From NCBI GenBank assembly GCA_016302705.1, contig JAEDNC010000018.1:1-11557 (forward strand): DNA of 11,557 nt. Reading direction: 5' to 3'. The stretch's first letter is position 1. Every line of letters begins with the position of its first letter. Made by a program: the position numbers and the translations under genes. The notes below the pieces were generated by a model, which was given only the letters and a program-made list of their open reading frames with translations, did not search any database and was not told where the DNA came from. The stretch is from Bacilli bacterium. GTDB lineage: Bacteria > Bacillota_I > Bacilli_A > RFN20 > CAG-826. This document shows, piece after piece, positions 1 to 6,894 of this stretch.

Positions 1-69
1 TTTTTCATTAATAATAGTTTTACATTTTTAACTAAAAAAGTAAAAACAATAAGGTATTAGATAAGTTTT

Positions 70-98
70 TGGACACTGACCAAACAAGGTAATATAAT
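70..98 (+). promoter_or_regulatory. Sigma-A type promoter of the psuG operon
   Basis: A -35 box TGGACA (70-75, five of six matches to TTGACA) is followed by a 17-base spacer and a perfect -10 box TATAAT (93-98). Transcription should begin near 105, giving a leader of about 38 bases that carries a ribosome binding site. This is the best promoter in the window and precedes the only four-gene operon. The start site is inferred from spacing alone. Confidence 0.75.
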
Positions 99-113
99 AG
101 TAATGACTGTTAG

Positions 114-131
114 ATAAATAAGTATATTTAT
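114..131 (+). promoter_or_regulatory. AT-only inverted repeat in the psuG leader, possible operator
   Basis: ATAAATA (114-120) and TATTTAT (125-131) form a perfect 7-base inverted repeat around a 4-base spacer. It lies just downstream of the predicted transcription start and abuts the ribosome binding site AGGAG (132-136). It could be an operator for the TetR-type regulator in the operon, or a weak RNA hairpin. In AT-rich DNA such a repeat may also arise by chance, so the assignment is tentative. Confidence 0.3.
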
Positions 132-142
132 AGGAGAAGAAA

Positions 143-1045
143 ATGAAGATCAATCCAGAAGTTAGTAAGGCTTTAAAAGAGAATAGACCAGTTGTTGCTC
201 TTGAAAGCACAATTATTTCTCATGGTATGCCATACCCAAAAAATGTTGAAACTGCTTTAAGAGTAGAAGAAGTTATTAGAAGCCATGGCGCAGTTCCTGC
301 TACCATTGGAATTATTGATGGAGAACCAATTGTTGGCATGACTCCAGAAGAAATTGAACAATTTGGTAAAAGAAATGGAGTTCTTAAAGTTTCTAGAAGA
401 GATCTTCCTGTTGTATATGCGAATAAATTGTGGGGTGCAACTACAGTTGCCACTACAATGATTATCGCTAATCAAGCAGGTATTGAAGTATTTGTTACTG
501 GTGGTATTGGTGGGGTTCATAGAGGTGCTCAAGAAACTTTTGATATTTCTGCGGACCTTCAAGAATTAGCTAAAACCAATGTCACAGTTGTTTGTGCTGG
601 TGCAAAGGCAATCTTAGATTTACCTTTAACCCTTGAATATTTAGAAACAATGGGTGTCCCTGTTTTAGGATATAAAACAGAAGAATTACCAGCGTTTTAT
701 AATTCACATTCAGGATTGAAAGTTGATTATAAAGTTAATGACGCTTGTGAAATGGCAAAGATCATTAAAGCAAAAAGAGATAATAATCTCGTTGGTGGAA
801 TTCTTTTAACTAATCCAATTCCAACTGAATATGAAATGCCAAAAGACGTCATTGATAATGCGATTAATACTGCTCTTAAAGAGATGGATAAACAAGGCGT
901 TAAAGGAAAAGAATGCACCCCATTCTTACTTAAGACTATTGTTGAACTAACTGGAGGAGACTCCTTAGAAAGCAACATTAGACTTGTATTAAATAACGCT
1001 GCTGTAGGTAGTGAAGTCGCTAAGGAATATTGCAAAATTAAATAA
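143..1045 (+). CDS. psuG: Pseudouridine-5'-phosphate glycosidase
   Basis: A 300-residue cytosolic enzyme of the PsuG/IndA family. It reversibly splits the C-C glycosidic bond of pseudouridine 5'-phosphate to uracil and ribose 5-phosphate, using Mn2+. Its length is normal and signature segments run throughout: ALESTIISHG (19-28, with the catalytic-site Glu21), TGGIGGVHRGAQ (119-130), the metal-ligand region FDISADLQEL (Asp138), AGAKAILD (152-159) with Lys155 matching the E. coli Schiff-base lysine Lys166, and TPFLL followed by ELTGGDSLESNI near the C-terminus. The start is supported by AGGAG at 132-136, six bases upstream. It is first in an operon with a TetR regulator, an alcohol dehydrogenase and an M50-like protein. 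Unusually, the kinase PsuK, which makes its substrate and is normally adjacent or fused, is absent here. The family call is very secure. Confidence 0.96.
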   Translation: MKINPEVSKALKENRPVVALESTIISHGMPYPKNVETALRVEEVIRSHGAVPATIGIIDGEPIVGMTPEEIEQFGKRNGVLKVSRRDLPVVYANKLWGATTVATTMIIANQAGIEVFVTGGIGGVHRGAQETFDISADLQELAKTNVTVVCAGAKAILDLPLTLEYLETMGVPVLGYKTEELPAFYNSHSGLKVDYKVNDACEMAKIIKAKRDNNLVGGILLTNPIPTEYEMPKDVIDNAINTALKEMDKQGVKGKECTPFLLKTIVELTGGDSLESNIRLVLNNAAVGSEVAKEYCKIK

Positions 1046-1047
1046 AT

Positions 1048-1602
1048 ATGAAAACCGAACACGCTTTAGCTTTAGCATTAAAAGACATGATGGCGAATCA
1101 ACCAATTGATACCATCTCTGTTTTAGAATTGTCTAAGAAATGTGACATCAGTAGAAAGACCTTCTATTATCATTATCACGACATCTATGACTTGCTTGCT
1201 CAAGTGTTTTTAGAGGAAAAAGTAGTGGGTGCTACTAACGCTGAAAATTACACATCACTAATCGAATGTGTTTTTACCTACTACAAGAAAAACGAAGCCT
1301 TTATAAACGCTACCATTAATAGTGCTGGTAAAGAACTATTTTATGAGTTCATCTATAACGTGTTCTATACATCTGGACTTAGATTCATTGCGAAGTTAGA
1401 TGTTGATAAAAAACTCACTTTAACAAACAGAAAATCCATTGCTAGATTTTATGCATACGGATATGGAAATTCTACAGTATATTATTTATCAAATTATAGA
1501 AACAAGACACTTAATGGATTAATTAATAGTTTTAGCTTTATTGAGCCTAAAAACTTCGAAAAAAATGTCCAAAAGGCAATCAAAAACACGGAGAATGTAT
1601 GA
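1048..1602 (+). CDS. TetR/AcrR-family transcriptional regulator (DhaS-like)
   Basis: A 184-residue DNA-binding protein. The N-terminal helix-turn-helix covers about residues 5-52: a helix ending in LALKDMMANQPIDTISV, the ELSKKCDIS turn, and the recognition helix SRKTFYYHYHDIYDLL (35-50), a hallmark of TetR proteins. The rest is an all-helical ligand-binding/dimerisation domain resembling the type found in dihydroxyacetone-kinase regulators (DhaS, TetR_C_8-like). The ATG lies two bases after the psuG stop codon with no Shine-Dalgarno sequence, so translation probably depends on ribosomes finishing psuG. Its TGA stop overlaps the next ATG (ATGA, 1599-1602). As the only regulator in the operon it is a likely local autorepressor, but its effector is unknown. 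The TGA stop also shows this genome does not read TGA as tryptophan. Confidence 0.88.
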   Translation: MKTEHALALALKDMMANQPIDTISVLELSKKCDISRKTFYYHYHDIYDLLAQVFLEEKVVGATNAENYTSLIECVFTYYKKNEAFINATINSAGKELFYEFIYNVFYTSGLRFIAKLDVDKKLTLTNRKSIARFYAYGYGNSTVYYLSNYRNKTLNGLINSFSFIEPKNFEKNVQKAIKNTENV

Positions 1603-2774
1603 AAAACTTTGAATTTTACACACCTACAAAAATCTTCTTTGGTCAAGGAAGAGAAAATGAAATTGGCCAAATTTTAAGTGAAAGAAATGCGCATAAAGTT
1701 CTTATCGTTATTGGCAAAGGTTCTGTTATTAAAAGTGGATTACTTGAAAGAGTGGTTTGTTCTTTAAACCAAAGTAAAATTGAGTATGTAATTCTTCAAG
1801 GAGTAAGAGCAAATCCAACATTTGATCTTGTTCGTGAAGGAATTAAACTTGTAAGAGAAAACAACGTTGATTATATCCTACCAATTGGTGGCGGAAGTGT
1901 CATTGATACCGCTAAATGTATTGCGGTTTCTTATGATTATGAAGGTGATATCCGTGACTTTAATGCACGCAAGGTTACACCAACTCATGCTTTACCAATT
2001 GGAGTTATTTTAACAATCTCAGCAGCAGGCAGTGAGATGTCTAGTTCTTGCGTTGTTCAAGATGATGAAACAATGATGAAGAATGGATTCAACAGCGACT
2101 TTAATAGACCTGCCTTTGTTATTGAAAACCCAGAACTTACTTATTCGGTCAGCAAAGAACAAACCGCATATGGCATTGTTGATATCGTTATGCATTCATT
2201 AGAAAGATATTTCTATCAAAGTGAAGAATATGAACTCGCTGATGATATCGCTTTAGCGGTTATTAAAAATGTTTTTGATGTCGGACTATTATGCTTTAAC
2301 AATCCAACTAATTATGAATATCGCGCTAAAATCATGCTTGATAGTAGCTTATCTCATAATGGCATCACTCATATCGGAAAAGGTTTGTCAATGCCTGTTC
2401 ACCAATTAGAGCATGCATTAAGTGGTTTATATCCTAATATTGCTCATGGCTTAGGTTTAGCAGTTCTTTGGCCAGCGTGGGCAAAATATTATTACAAATA
2501 TGATTTAGATAAATTCGCCAAATTAGGCGAAGTGGTGTTCTCCATCCATAAGGATGATAAAGAAAAAGCCGCTTTAGAAACTATTGAGAGAATTCAAAAA
2601 TATTTTGATGAGTTAGGTATGCCTAGAACCTTAAAGGCCCTTGGCCTAAGGGAAAAGGATATTAACTCGCTTGTAGAAATTGCATCAAGAAAGGGTACAA
2701 GAGTAATTGCGCATCATTCAAAAGATATGGATGAAGAAGTGATGAGAATTATATATAATTCCTGTATGTGTTAA
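1599..2774 (+). CDS. Iron-containing alcohol dehydrogenase (YqhD/butanol dehydrogenase type)
   Basis: A 391-residue group III alcohol dehydrogenase, predicted to interconvert aldehydes and alcohols with NAD(P)H in the cytosol. The N-terminal Rossmann-like half holds the FYTPTKIFFGQG opening and the nucleotide-binding IGGGSVIDTAK (96-106). The C-terminal helical half holds the metal ligands Asp195, His199, His268 and His283, in GIVDIVMHSLERY, MPVHQLEHALSG and IAHGLGLAVLWPA. These match Asp194, His198, His267 and His281 of E. coli YqhD, with a one-residue insertion before the last. Length is typical. GGAG at 1591-1594 lies just upstream, and the ATG overlaps the regulator's TGA, so the two are translationally coupled. 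The substrate cannot be read from sequence: butanol dehydrogenase BdhA and aldehyde reductase YqhD are both close matches. Confidence 0.93.
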   Translation: MKNFEFYTPTKIFFGQGRENEIGQILSERNAHKVLIVIGKGSVIKSGLLERVVCSLNQSKIEYVILQGVRANPTFDLVREGIKLVRENNVDYILPIGGGSVIDTAKCIAVSYDYEGDIRDFNARKVTPTHALPIGVILTISAAGSEMSSSCVVQDDETMMKNGFNSDFNRPAFVIENPELTYSVSKEQTAYGIVDIVMHSLERYFYQSEEYELADDIALAVIKNVFDVGLLCFNNPTNYEYRAKIMLDSSLSHNGITHIGKGLSMPVHQLEHALSGLYPNIAHGLGLAVLWPAWAKYYYKYDLDKFAKLGEVVFSIHKDDKEKAALETIERIQKYFDELGMPRTLKALGLREKDINSLVEIASRKGTRVIAHHSKDMDEEVMRIIYNSCMC

Positions 2775-2779
2775 TCGTT

Positions 2780-3931
2780 ATGAAAAAAGAAAGTATTGTT
2801 AGTATCCTTATTTATTTATTAGTGTTTGCTGTTGCCATCATCTATGGCTTTACGGTTTTGCAAACCCATTTCACTAATTCTGCATTTAAAGAAACATGGA
2901 TGTATGCGCTTTATATTGTCGTTTCAGTTATCGCTGGCGTATTCGTTTCTGGTTTATTAACTGAGTTGGGTCACCTTTTAGGTGCTAAGGCAGGTGGATA
3001 TAAAGTTGTCTCGTTCTGTTTATTCTATTTCACAATCTATGTTGATAAAACTGGAAAAACAAAATTCAAAATGAGTGGTTACAACGGTTTAACTGGTGAA
3101 ACAAAAATCATTCCTAACTACGAAAAGAAAGAGAAACCAAACCCATATCCGTTCTTATTGAATGGAACAGTCTTTAATGTTGCCTGGATTGTCGCATGCC
3201 TTTTCCTATTCTTCACATACAAGAATATAGTCGGTATTGAATCTGATGTTGCCTATTTCTTCTTAACGTGCGCGGTTATCAATTCTTTAGCGCTTATTTA
3301 TAACATTATCCCTGCTAAATTTGACTCGATGACAGATGGATATCGCTTATCTCAAATCAAAGGCGATGTAGTTGCGTTTAATGAAAGACTCACCGCTGAA
3401 AACGGTGGTGTTATTCCTGAAAATAAAAAAGACGATAGTAGTGAAGAAACTATCAAGAAACCCCTTAAATTCATCCCAGAAGTCGCTTTTAATGAAATAT
3501 TTGACTTATTAGTGAAGAAAGATTACGACGCTGTATTTAATAAGGTTGAAGAGATCAATTCTCATGGAAAAGAATGTTCAAATAAACTCTTATTAGAAGC
3601 GAAGAGTCAATACATCTACGCTTATATACTTTCTAAAGATCCTAAAGATGTAGAAGAGTATTACGAGAAAGAAATTCCATTTTCATTAAGAAAAGATTTC
3701 TCAAATGATAATTCAATGCCGGTCATTAGAACATATTTATTACTCGCTGGATTATTAGAAAATTCGCAAAGTGAAGTTATGCTTTCGTTAGGAAAGGTTG
3801 TTAAAGCTTATAGAAATGTTCCTAATAATAGAAAGCACCAAGAATTAACATTGTTTAACGAAACGCTTGATAAGATTATTGAAGTCCATCCTAAATGGGA
3901 AGAAATCAATAACTACAAGTTATATAAATAA
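2780..3931 (+). CDS. M50/site-2-protease-like membrane protein with degenerate zinc motif
   Basis: A 383-residue membrane protein with four predicted transmembrane helices (about 7-27, 42-60, 128-147, 156-178) and a hydrophilic C-terminal tail of about 200 residues. TELGHLLGAKAGGYKVVSF starts at residue 61, where M50 metalloproteases have HExxH plus a conserved segment, so the first zinc histidine is Thr61 while Glu62 and His65 remain. The second family motif, NxxP...DG, is present as Asn175, Pro178 and Asp186-Gly187. The GETKIIPN loop and the LLNGTVFN helix start also match this family. It is probably an inactive relative of intramembrane proteases, though residual activity is not excluded. 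The chosen ATG lies five bases after the upstream stop without a Shine-Dalgarno sequence, suggesting reinitiation. A GTG at 2768 would add four residues. It is last in the psuG operon. Confidence 0.8.
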   Translation: MKKESIVSILIYLLVFAVAIIYGFTVLQTHFTNSAFKETWMYALYIVVSVIAGVFVSGLLTELGHLLGAKAGGYKVVSFCLFYFTIYVDKTGKTKFKMSGYNGLTGETKIIPNYEKKEKPNPYPFLLNGTVFNVAWIVACLFLFFTYKNIVGIESDVAYFFLTCAVINSLALIYNIIPAKFDSMTDGYRLSQIKGDVVAFNERLTAENGGVIPENKKDDSSEETIKKPLKFIPEVAFNEIFDLLVKKDYDAVFNKVEEINSHGKECSNKLLLEAKSQYIYAYILSKDPKDVEEYYEKEIPFSLRKDFSNDNSMPVIRTYLLLAGLLENSQSEVMLSLGKVVKAYRNVPNNRKHQELTLFNETLDKIIEVHPKWEEINNYKLYK

Positions 3932-3949
3932 CACCTTCGGGTGTTTTTT
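3930..3949 (+). terminator. Rho-independent terminator of the psuG operon
   Basis: AACACC (3930-3935), a TTCG tetraloop and GGTGTT (3940-3945) form a perfect 6-bp stem followed by more T residues (to 3949). The stem overlaps the last bases of the preceding stop codon. It ends the four-gene operon. Read on the other strand it has A residues before it and a weaker T-rich tail, so it might also stop mgtE transcripts. Confidence 0.88.
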
Positions 3950-4028
3950 CTTACACTGTATGGAAAAATTTATTAATAAATGAATATTTTTATAATGTCC
4001 TATGATCGAGGTTATTATGAAAAAAAGT

Positions 4029-5465
4029 TTAGAATCCTAATTGTGGACCAATAATTTGTGTCCAGAGTAGGAAATAAGTAATTAATGAAATAACATCAAC
4101 CATTGTGGTGGTGACTGGTCCACACATAACTGCTGGATCAAGTTTGACTAACTTCGCTAAGAATGGGAGAGAACAACCAACCATACGGGAGATAATCATT
4201 GTGACAAATAAGGTAGAAGCCACTAATGCGGCGATCATTGCCATATATGCGTTATAGTTACCACCAGTAATAGCAATTCTTTCTAAGATAGAATCGGTAT
4301 TAACAATACCAACACTCATTTCAAACATTAACCATCCAAAGGCAAACACAGAAACGATGCCACCGATGATTGCGGCAACTCTTAGTTCTTTTAGAACTAC
4401 TTTGCCATAGTCCTTTCCTGAGAATTCATCAAGAGATAAGGAACGAACGATCATTGTGGTTGTTTGTCCACCAGAGTTACCACCAGCATCCATAATTAAT
4501 GGAGTAAAGACCGCTAAGATAGCGAATTTGGTAATCTCATTTTCAAATCCTGAAAGAATCATTGTGGAGAACACTTGGAGAACCATTAAGGCTAAAATCC
4601 AAGGGACACACTTTAAAACCAATTTAAGGATTGGAGTCTTAAGATAAGGATCTTCCATGTCGGTAATAGCCGCCATGTGAGCGATATCTTCACTGACCTC
4701 TTGTTCCATAATATCGACAACGTCATCAATGGTGATGATACCGACGATCTTGCTTTCGCTATTAACAACTGCCATAGCAGTTAGGTCGTAACGTTTGAAC
4801 ATCTTAGCAACTTCTTCTTGATCTTCGTTTACGTTGCAGCAAACAAAGTCTTTATCCATAATGTCTCTTAAGACATCATCTTCTTTAGAGAAGATTAAAT
4901 CTGATAATTGGACTGTACCAACAAGCGTTCTGCTATTGTCTCTAACAAAGATGGTGTAGATAGTTTCGGCATCTCTACCGTTTTTTCTAATGTTAGCGAT
5001 TGCTTCTTTAACAGTAACTGAATCCTTCATTTCAATATATTCAGTTGTCATAACACTGCCAGCAGTGTTTTCTTTATAGTTTAAAAGACGATTAACATCT
5101 CCTCTTAAATCTTTTGGACACGCTTTAAGAACTCTACTAACGATGTTAGCAGGCATTTCTTCAATGGTATCAACGATATCGTCAGCGTAAGAATCGGAAA
5201 TAATTTCCATTAATTCTTTATCGGAGAAGACATTAATAACGGCTTCTTGTTGTTCGCTTGAAAGTTCTGCAAAGAATTCAGCGGAATATTCACTTCCGAC
5301 TACACGGAAAATATAGAGAAGTAGTTTTGGATCGTCTACATCACTAATAGCTTCTGCAATATCAATGTTAGGGATAGTCTCAAAGATTTCTCTTAATTCT
5401 TTGGCACTTCTATGTTTGATAGCAGATAATATCCACTGTTTTAATACGCTCTTTTTTTCTTCCAT
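4029..5465 (-). CDS. mgtE: Magnesium transporter MgtE
   Basis: A 478-residue Mg2+-selective channel of the inner membrane, slightly longer than the usual 450 or so residues. Domains in order: a superhelical N domain (about 20-135, with acidic loops that sense Mg2+), a pair of CBS domains (about 137-265, ending GIITIDDVVDIMEQE), a connecting helix, and five transmembrane helices (from about residue 283). The pore signature FTPLIMDAGGNSGGQ (320-334) and Asp457 in the last helix, equivalent to the central Mg2+-site Asp432 of the Thermus protein, are present. These cytosolic domains close the channel when internal Mg2+ is high. The gene is monocistronic, between two terminators. It has no Shine-Dalgarno sequence and a TATAAT box only ten bases before the ATG, suggesting a leaderless mRNA and leaving no room for a Mg2+ riboswitch. 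Confidence 0.97.
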   Translation of the reverse strand: MEEKKSVLKQWILSAIKHRSAKELREIFETIPNIDIAEAISDVDDPKLLLYIFRVVGSEYSAEFFAELSSEQQEAVINVFSDKELMEIISDSYADDIVDTIEEMPANIVSRVLKACPKDLRGDVNRLLNYKENTAGSVMTTEYIEMKDSVTVKEAIANIRKNGRDAETIYTIFVRDNSRTLVGTVQLSDLIFSKEDDVLRDIMDKDFVCCNVNEDQEEVAKMFKRYDLTAMAVVNSESKIVGIITIDDVVDIMEQEVSEDIAHMAAITDMEDPYLKTPILKLVLKCVPWILALMVLQVFSTMILSGFENEITKFAILAVFTPLIMDAGGNSGGQTTTMIVRSLSLDEFSGKDYGKVVLKELRVAAIIGGIVSVFAFGWLMFEMSVGIVNTDSILERIAITGGNYNAYMAMIAALVASTLFVTMIISRMVGCSLPFLAKLVKLDPAVMCGPVTTTMVDVISLITYFLLWTQIIGPQLGF

Positions 5466-5475
5466 AACTATCGTT

Positions 5476-5503
5476 ATTATAATGCAATTTTTTTATCCGT
5501 AAA
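5476..5503 (-). promoter_or_regulatory. Promoter of mgtE, predicted leaderless
   Basis: On the minus strand TTTACG (5498-5503, four of six matches to -35) is separated by 16 bases from a perfect TATAAT (5476-5481). Ten bases then separate the -10 box from the ATG at 5465. Normal -10 to start-site spacing puts the mRNA 5' end within about four bases of the start codon. No AGGAGG-like sequence is present in the gap. Confidence 0.6.
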
Positions 5504-5523
5504 CCCCAAAAAGAAAAACCTAA

Positions 5524-5551
5524 TAAAAAAAGACCTACGATAAGTAGGTCT
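5524..5551 (-). terminator. Rho-independent terminator after tldE
   Basis: On the minus strand AGACCTAC (5551-5544), a 5-base loop and GTAGGTCT (5538-5531) form a perfect 8-bp stem followed by seven T residues, the first of which is the last stem base. It lies 17 bases past the tldE stop and before the mgtE promoter, separating the two minus-strand transcripts. Confidence 0.93.
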
Positions 5552-5567
5552 ATTATCTTTTAACAAT

Positions 5568-6893
5568 TTATTTACCGGAAACAGCAATCTTTTTCACGAT
5601 TACTGAAGGACATTTAATCGCTGATGCAAACTCTTTAGAATCGCTACCAACTTCAGTAATTGAATTAAATAATTCAACTAAGTTTCCAGAAACGGTAATA
5701 ATATCTAATCCATGAGTGATTTTTCCATTTTCAATCATGAATCCGGTTGACAGAAGTGAGAAGTTACCACTTCTTGGGTTTAATCCTGCGTGTAAGCCGC
5801 TTACTTCAGTAATATAAACTCCATTGCCAACTTCTTTGCAAAGTTCATCTAATGACTTTTTACCAGCCTTCATTTCTAAATACCAAGTAGTGGTACCAAC
5901 TTTGCTTCCTCCGCCGACAACACCATGTCCTGTAGATTCAACTTTATCTTTAGCAGCAGTGGTTAAGTTATATAAATAGCTTTGGAGTGTACCATTTTTA
6001 ACGATTGTTAAGTTCTTAGTGGCAACACCTTCATCATCAAAACCTTTTGCAAAGATTGTTTTTGCTAATGGCTTATCTTCAATAGTTACTTTTCTAGAAG
6101 CAACTTTTTGTCCAAGCTTACCAACAAATAATGAAGAGTTCTTTTGGACATCTTCAGCAACTGCGCTAGAGATATATGCTGACATAAAGGATTTAACAAC
6201 ATCTTGAGATAATACTGCTTTGTAGGTTGCTGATGCACATTGATGTCCACCGAGCTTACTTGTAGATTCTTTAACGACAGATTTTGCTAATTCATCAACG
6301 CTAAACTTATTAAAGTCATTGTCTAAGAATAAATCAAATCCTGTTTTAACTTGTTCGCCTTCTTTAGCGACTGAAGCGCCATAATAGACATAGTTATTAT
6401 TCTTTTGTGTGAGTTTTAATCCGTGGCTGTTTAAGATTGTGCTTGTGGAAGAAGATTCTTCATATCCGACAGCTTCAACTTCGATGATTCGTGAATCTAA
6501 TTCTCTGATTTTCTTTTCTAATTCGTAAAGCTTATCGAGTTTAATTTCTGGTGAAATTTTTCCTAAATCCTTGTTGAAAGTATTAATTTTGCGATATTTT
6601 TCACTACCTTGGAAAATAAATACCGGATCATCGTTTTCAATAACTGAAGCATTCTCAATAATCTTTTTAACAAATAATTCAGCAGAGTCTTTATTGTAGA
6701 CATCACTGGTAATAGAACCCATTTTTCCTTTATAAATTCCTCTAGCTAAATAACTAGATGAACTGTTGGATGAATAATTGTTAATTTCACCATGAAATAA
6801 TGAGATTTCTAATGATGTAGAAGTTGTGAAGGAGAGTTCACAATCAGTAATTCCTGCTTCTTTAGCAAGAGCAAAAAACTTATCGTATTTCAT
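5568..6893 (-). CDS. tldE: TldE/PmbA, non-catalytic subunit of the TldD/E protease
   Basis: A 441-residue cytosolic protein of the PmbA/TldE family (450 residues in E. coli). It pairs with TldD to form a barrel-shaped heterodimer that degrades unfolded peptides and, in enterobacteria, matures microcin B17 and affects CcdA. The N-terminal domain carries the shared ELSFTTSTSLEISLFHGE strand region. The C-terminal domain has FDDEGVATKNLTIVKNGTL and the typical ending with GLHAGLNPRSGNFSLLSTGF and GFMIENGKITH. As expected for TldE there is no HExxxH zinc motif, which is supplied by TldD. The ATG lies one base after the tldD stop. A GGAGGAG stretch inside the last tldD codons, about 12 bases upstream, can serve as ribosome binding site. 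Operon order tldD-tldE supports the assignment. Confidence 0.93.
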   Translation of the reverse strand: MKYDKFFALAKEAGITDCELSFTTSTSLEISLFHGEINNYSSNSSSSYLARGIYKGKMGSITSDVYNKDSAELFVKKIIENASVIENDDPVFIFQGSEKYRKINTFNKDLGKISPEIKLDKLYELEKKIRELDSRIIEVEAVGYEESSSTSTILNSHGLKLTQKNNNYVYYGASVAKEGEQVKTGFDLFLDNDFNKFSVDELAKSVVKESTSKLGGHQCASATYKAVLSQDVVKSFMSAYISSAVAEDVQKNSSLFVGKLGQKVASRKVTIEDKPLAKTIFAKGFDDEGVATKNLTIVKNGTLQSYLYNLTTAAKDKVESTGHGVVGGGSKVGTTTWYLEMKAGKKSLDELCKEVGNGVYITEVSGLHAGLNPRSGNFSLLSTGFMIENGKITHGLDIITVSGNLVELFNSITEVGSDSKEFASAIKCPSVIVKKIAVSGK

Positions 6894-6894
6894 A

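Noticed and set aside
1..142. Possible RNA gene or end of an upstream gene at the left edge
   Set aside because: I see no stable hairpin, conserved RNA motif or convincing coding frame. The only supportable elements are the psuG promoter, the AT-rich dyad and the ribosome binding site.
28..210. Minus-strand open frame of 60 codons across the start of the window
   Set aside because: It overlaps the psuG promoter, ribosome binding site and first codons. The translation is low-complexity Phe/Tyr/Ser-rich and has no ribosome binding site.
2768..2779. GTG start for the M50-like protein, four codons upstream of the chosen ATG
   Set aside because: It overlaps the dehydrogenase stop and has no better ribosome binding site. 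The ATG at 2780 is followed by a natural MKKES membrane-protein N-terminus. It is not formally excluded.
4456..4647. Plus-strand frame of 63 codons inside mgtE
   Set aside because: It lies wholly antisense to the conserved MgtE pore region and has no family features.
5466..5523. Possible Mg2+ riboswitch upstream of mgtE
   Set aside because: Only 58 bases separate the start codon from the tldE terminator, and the -10 box is ten bases from the ATG, so there is no space for an aptamer.
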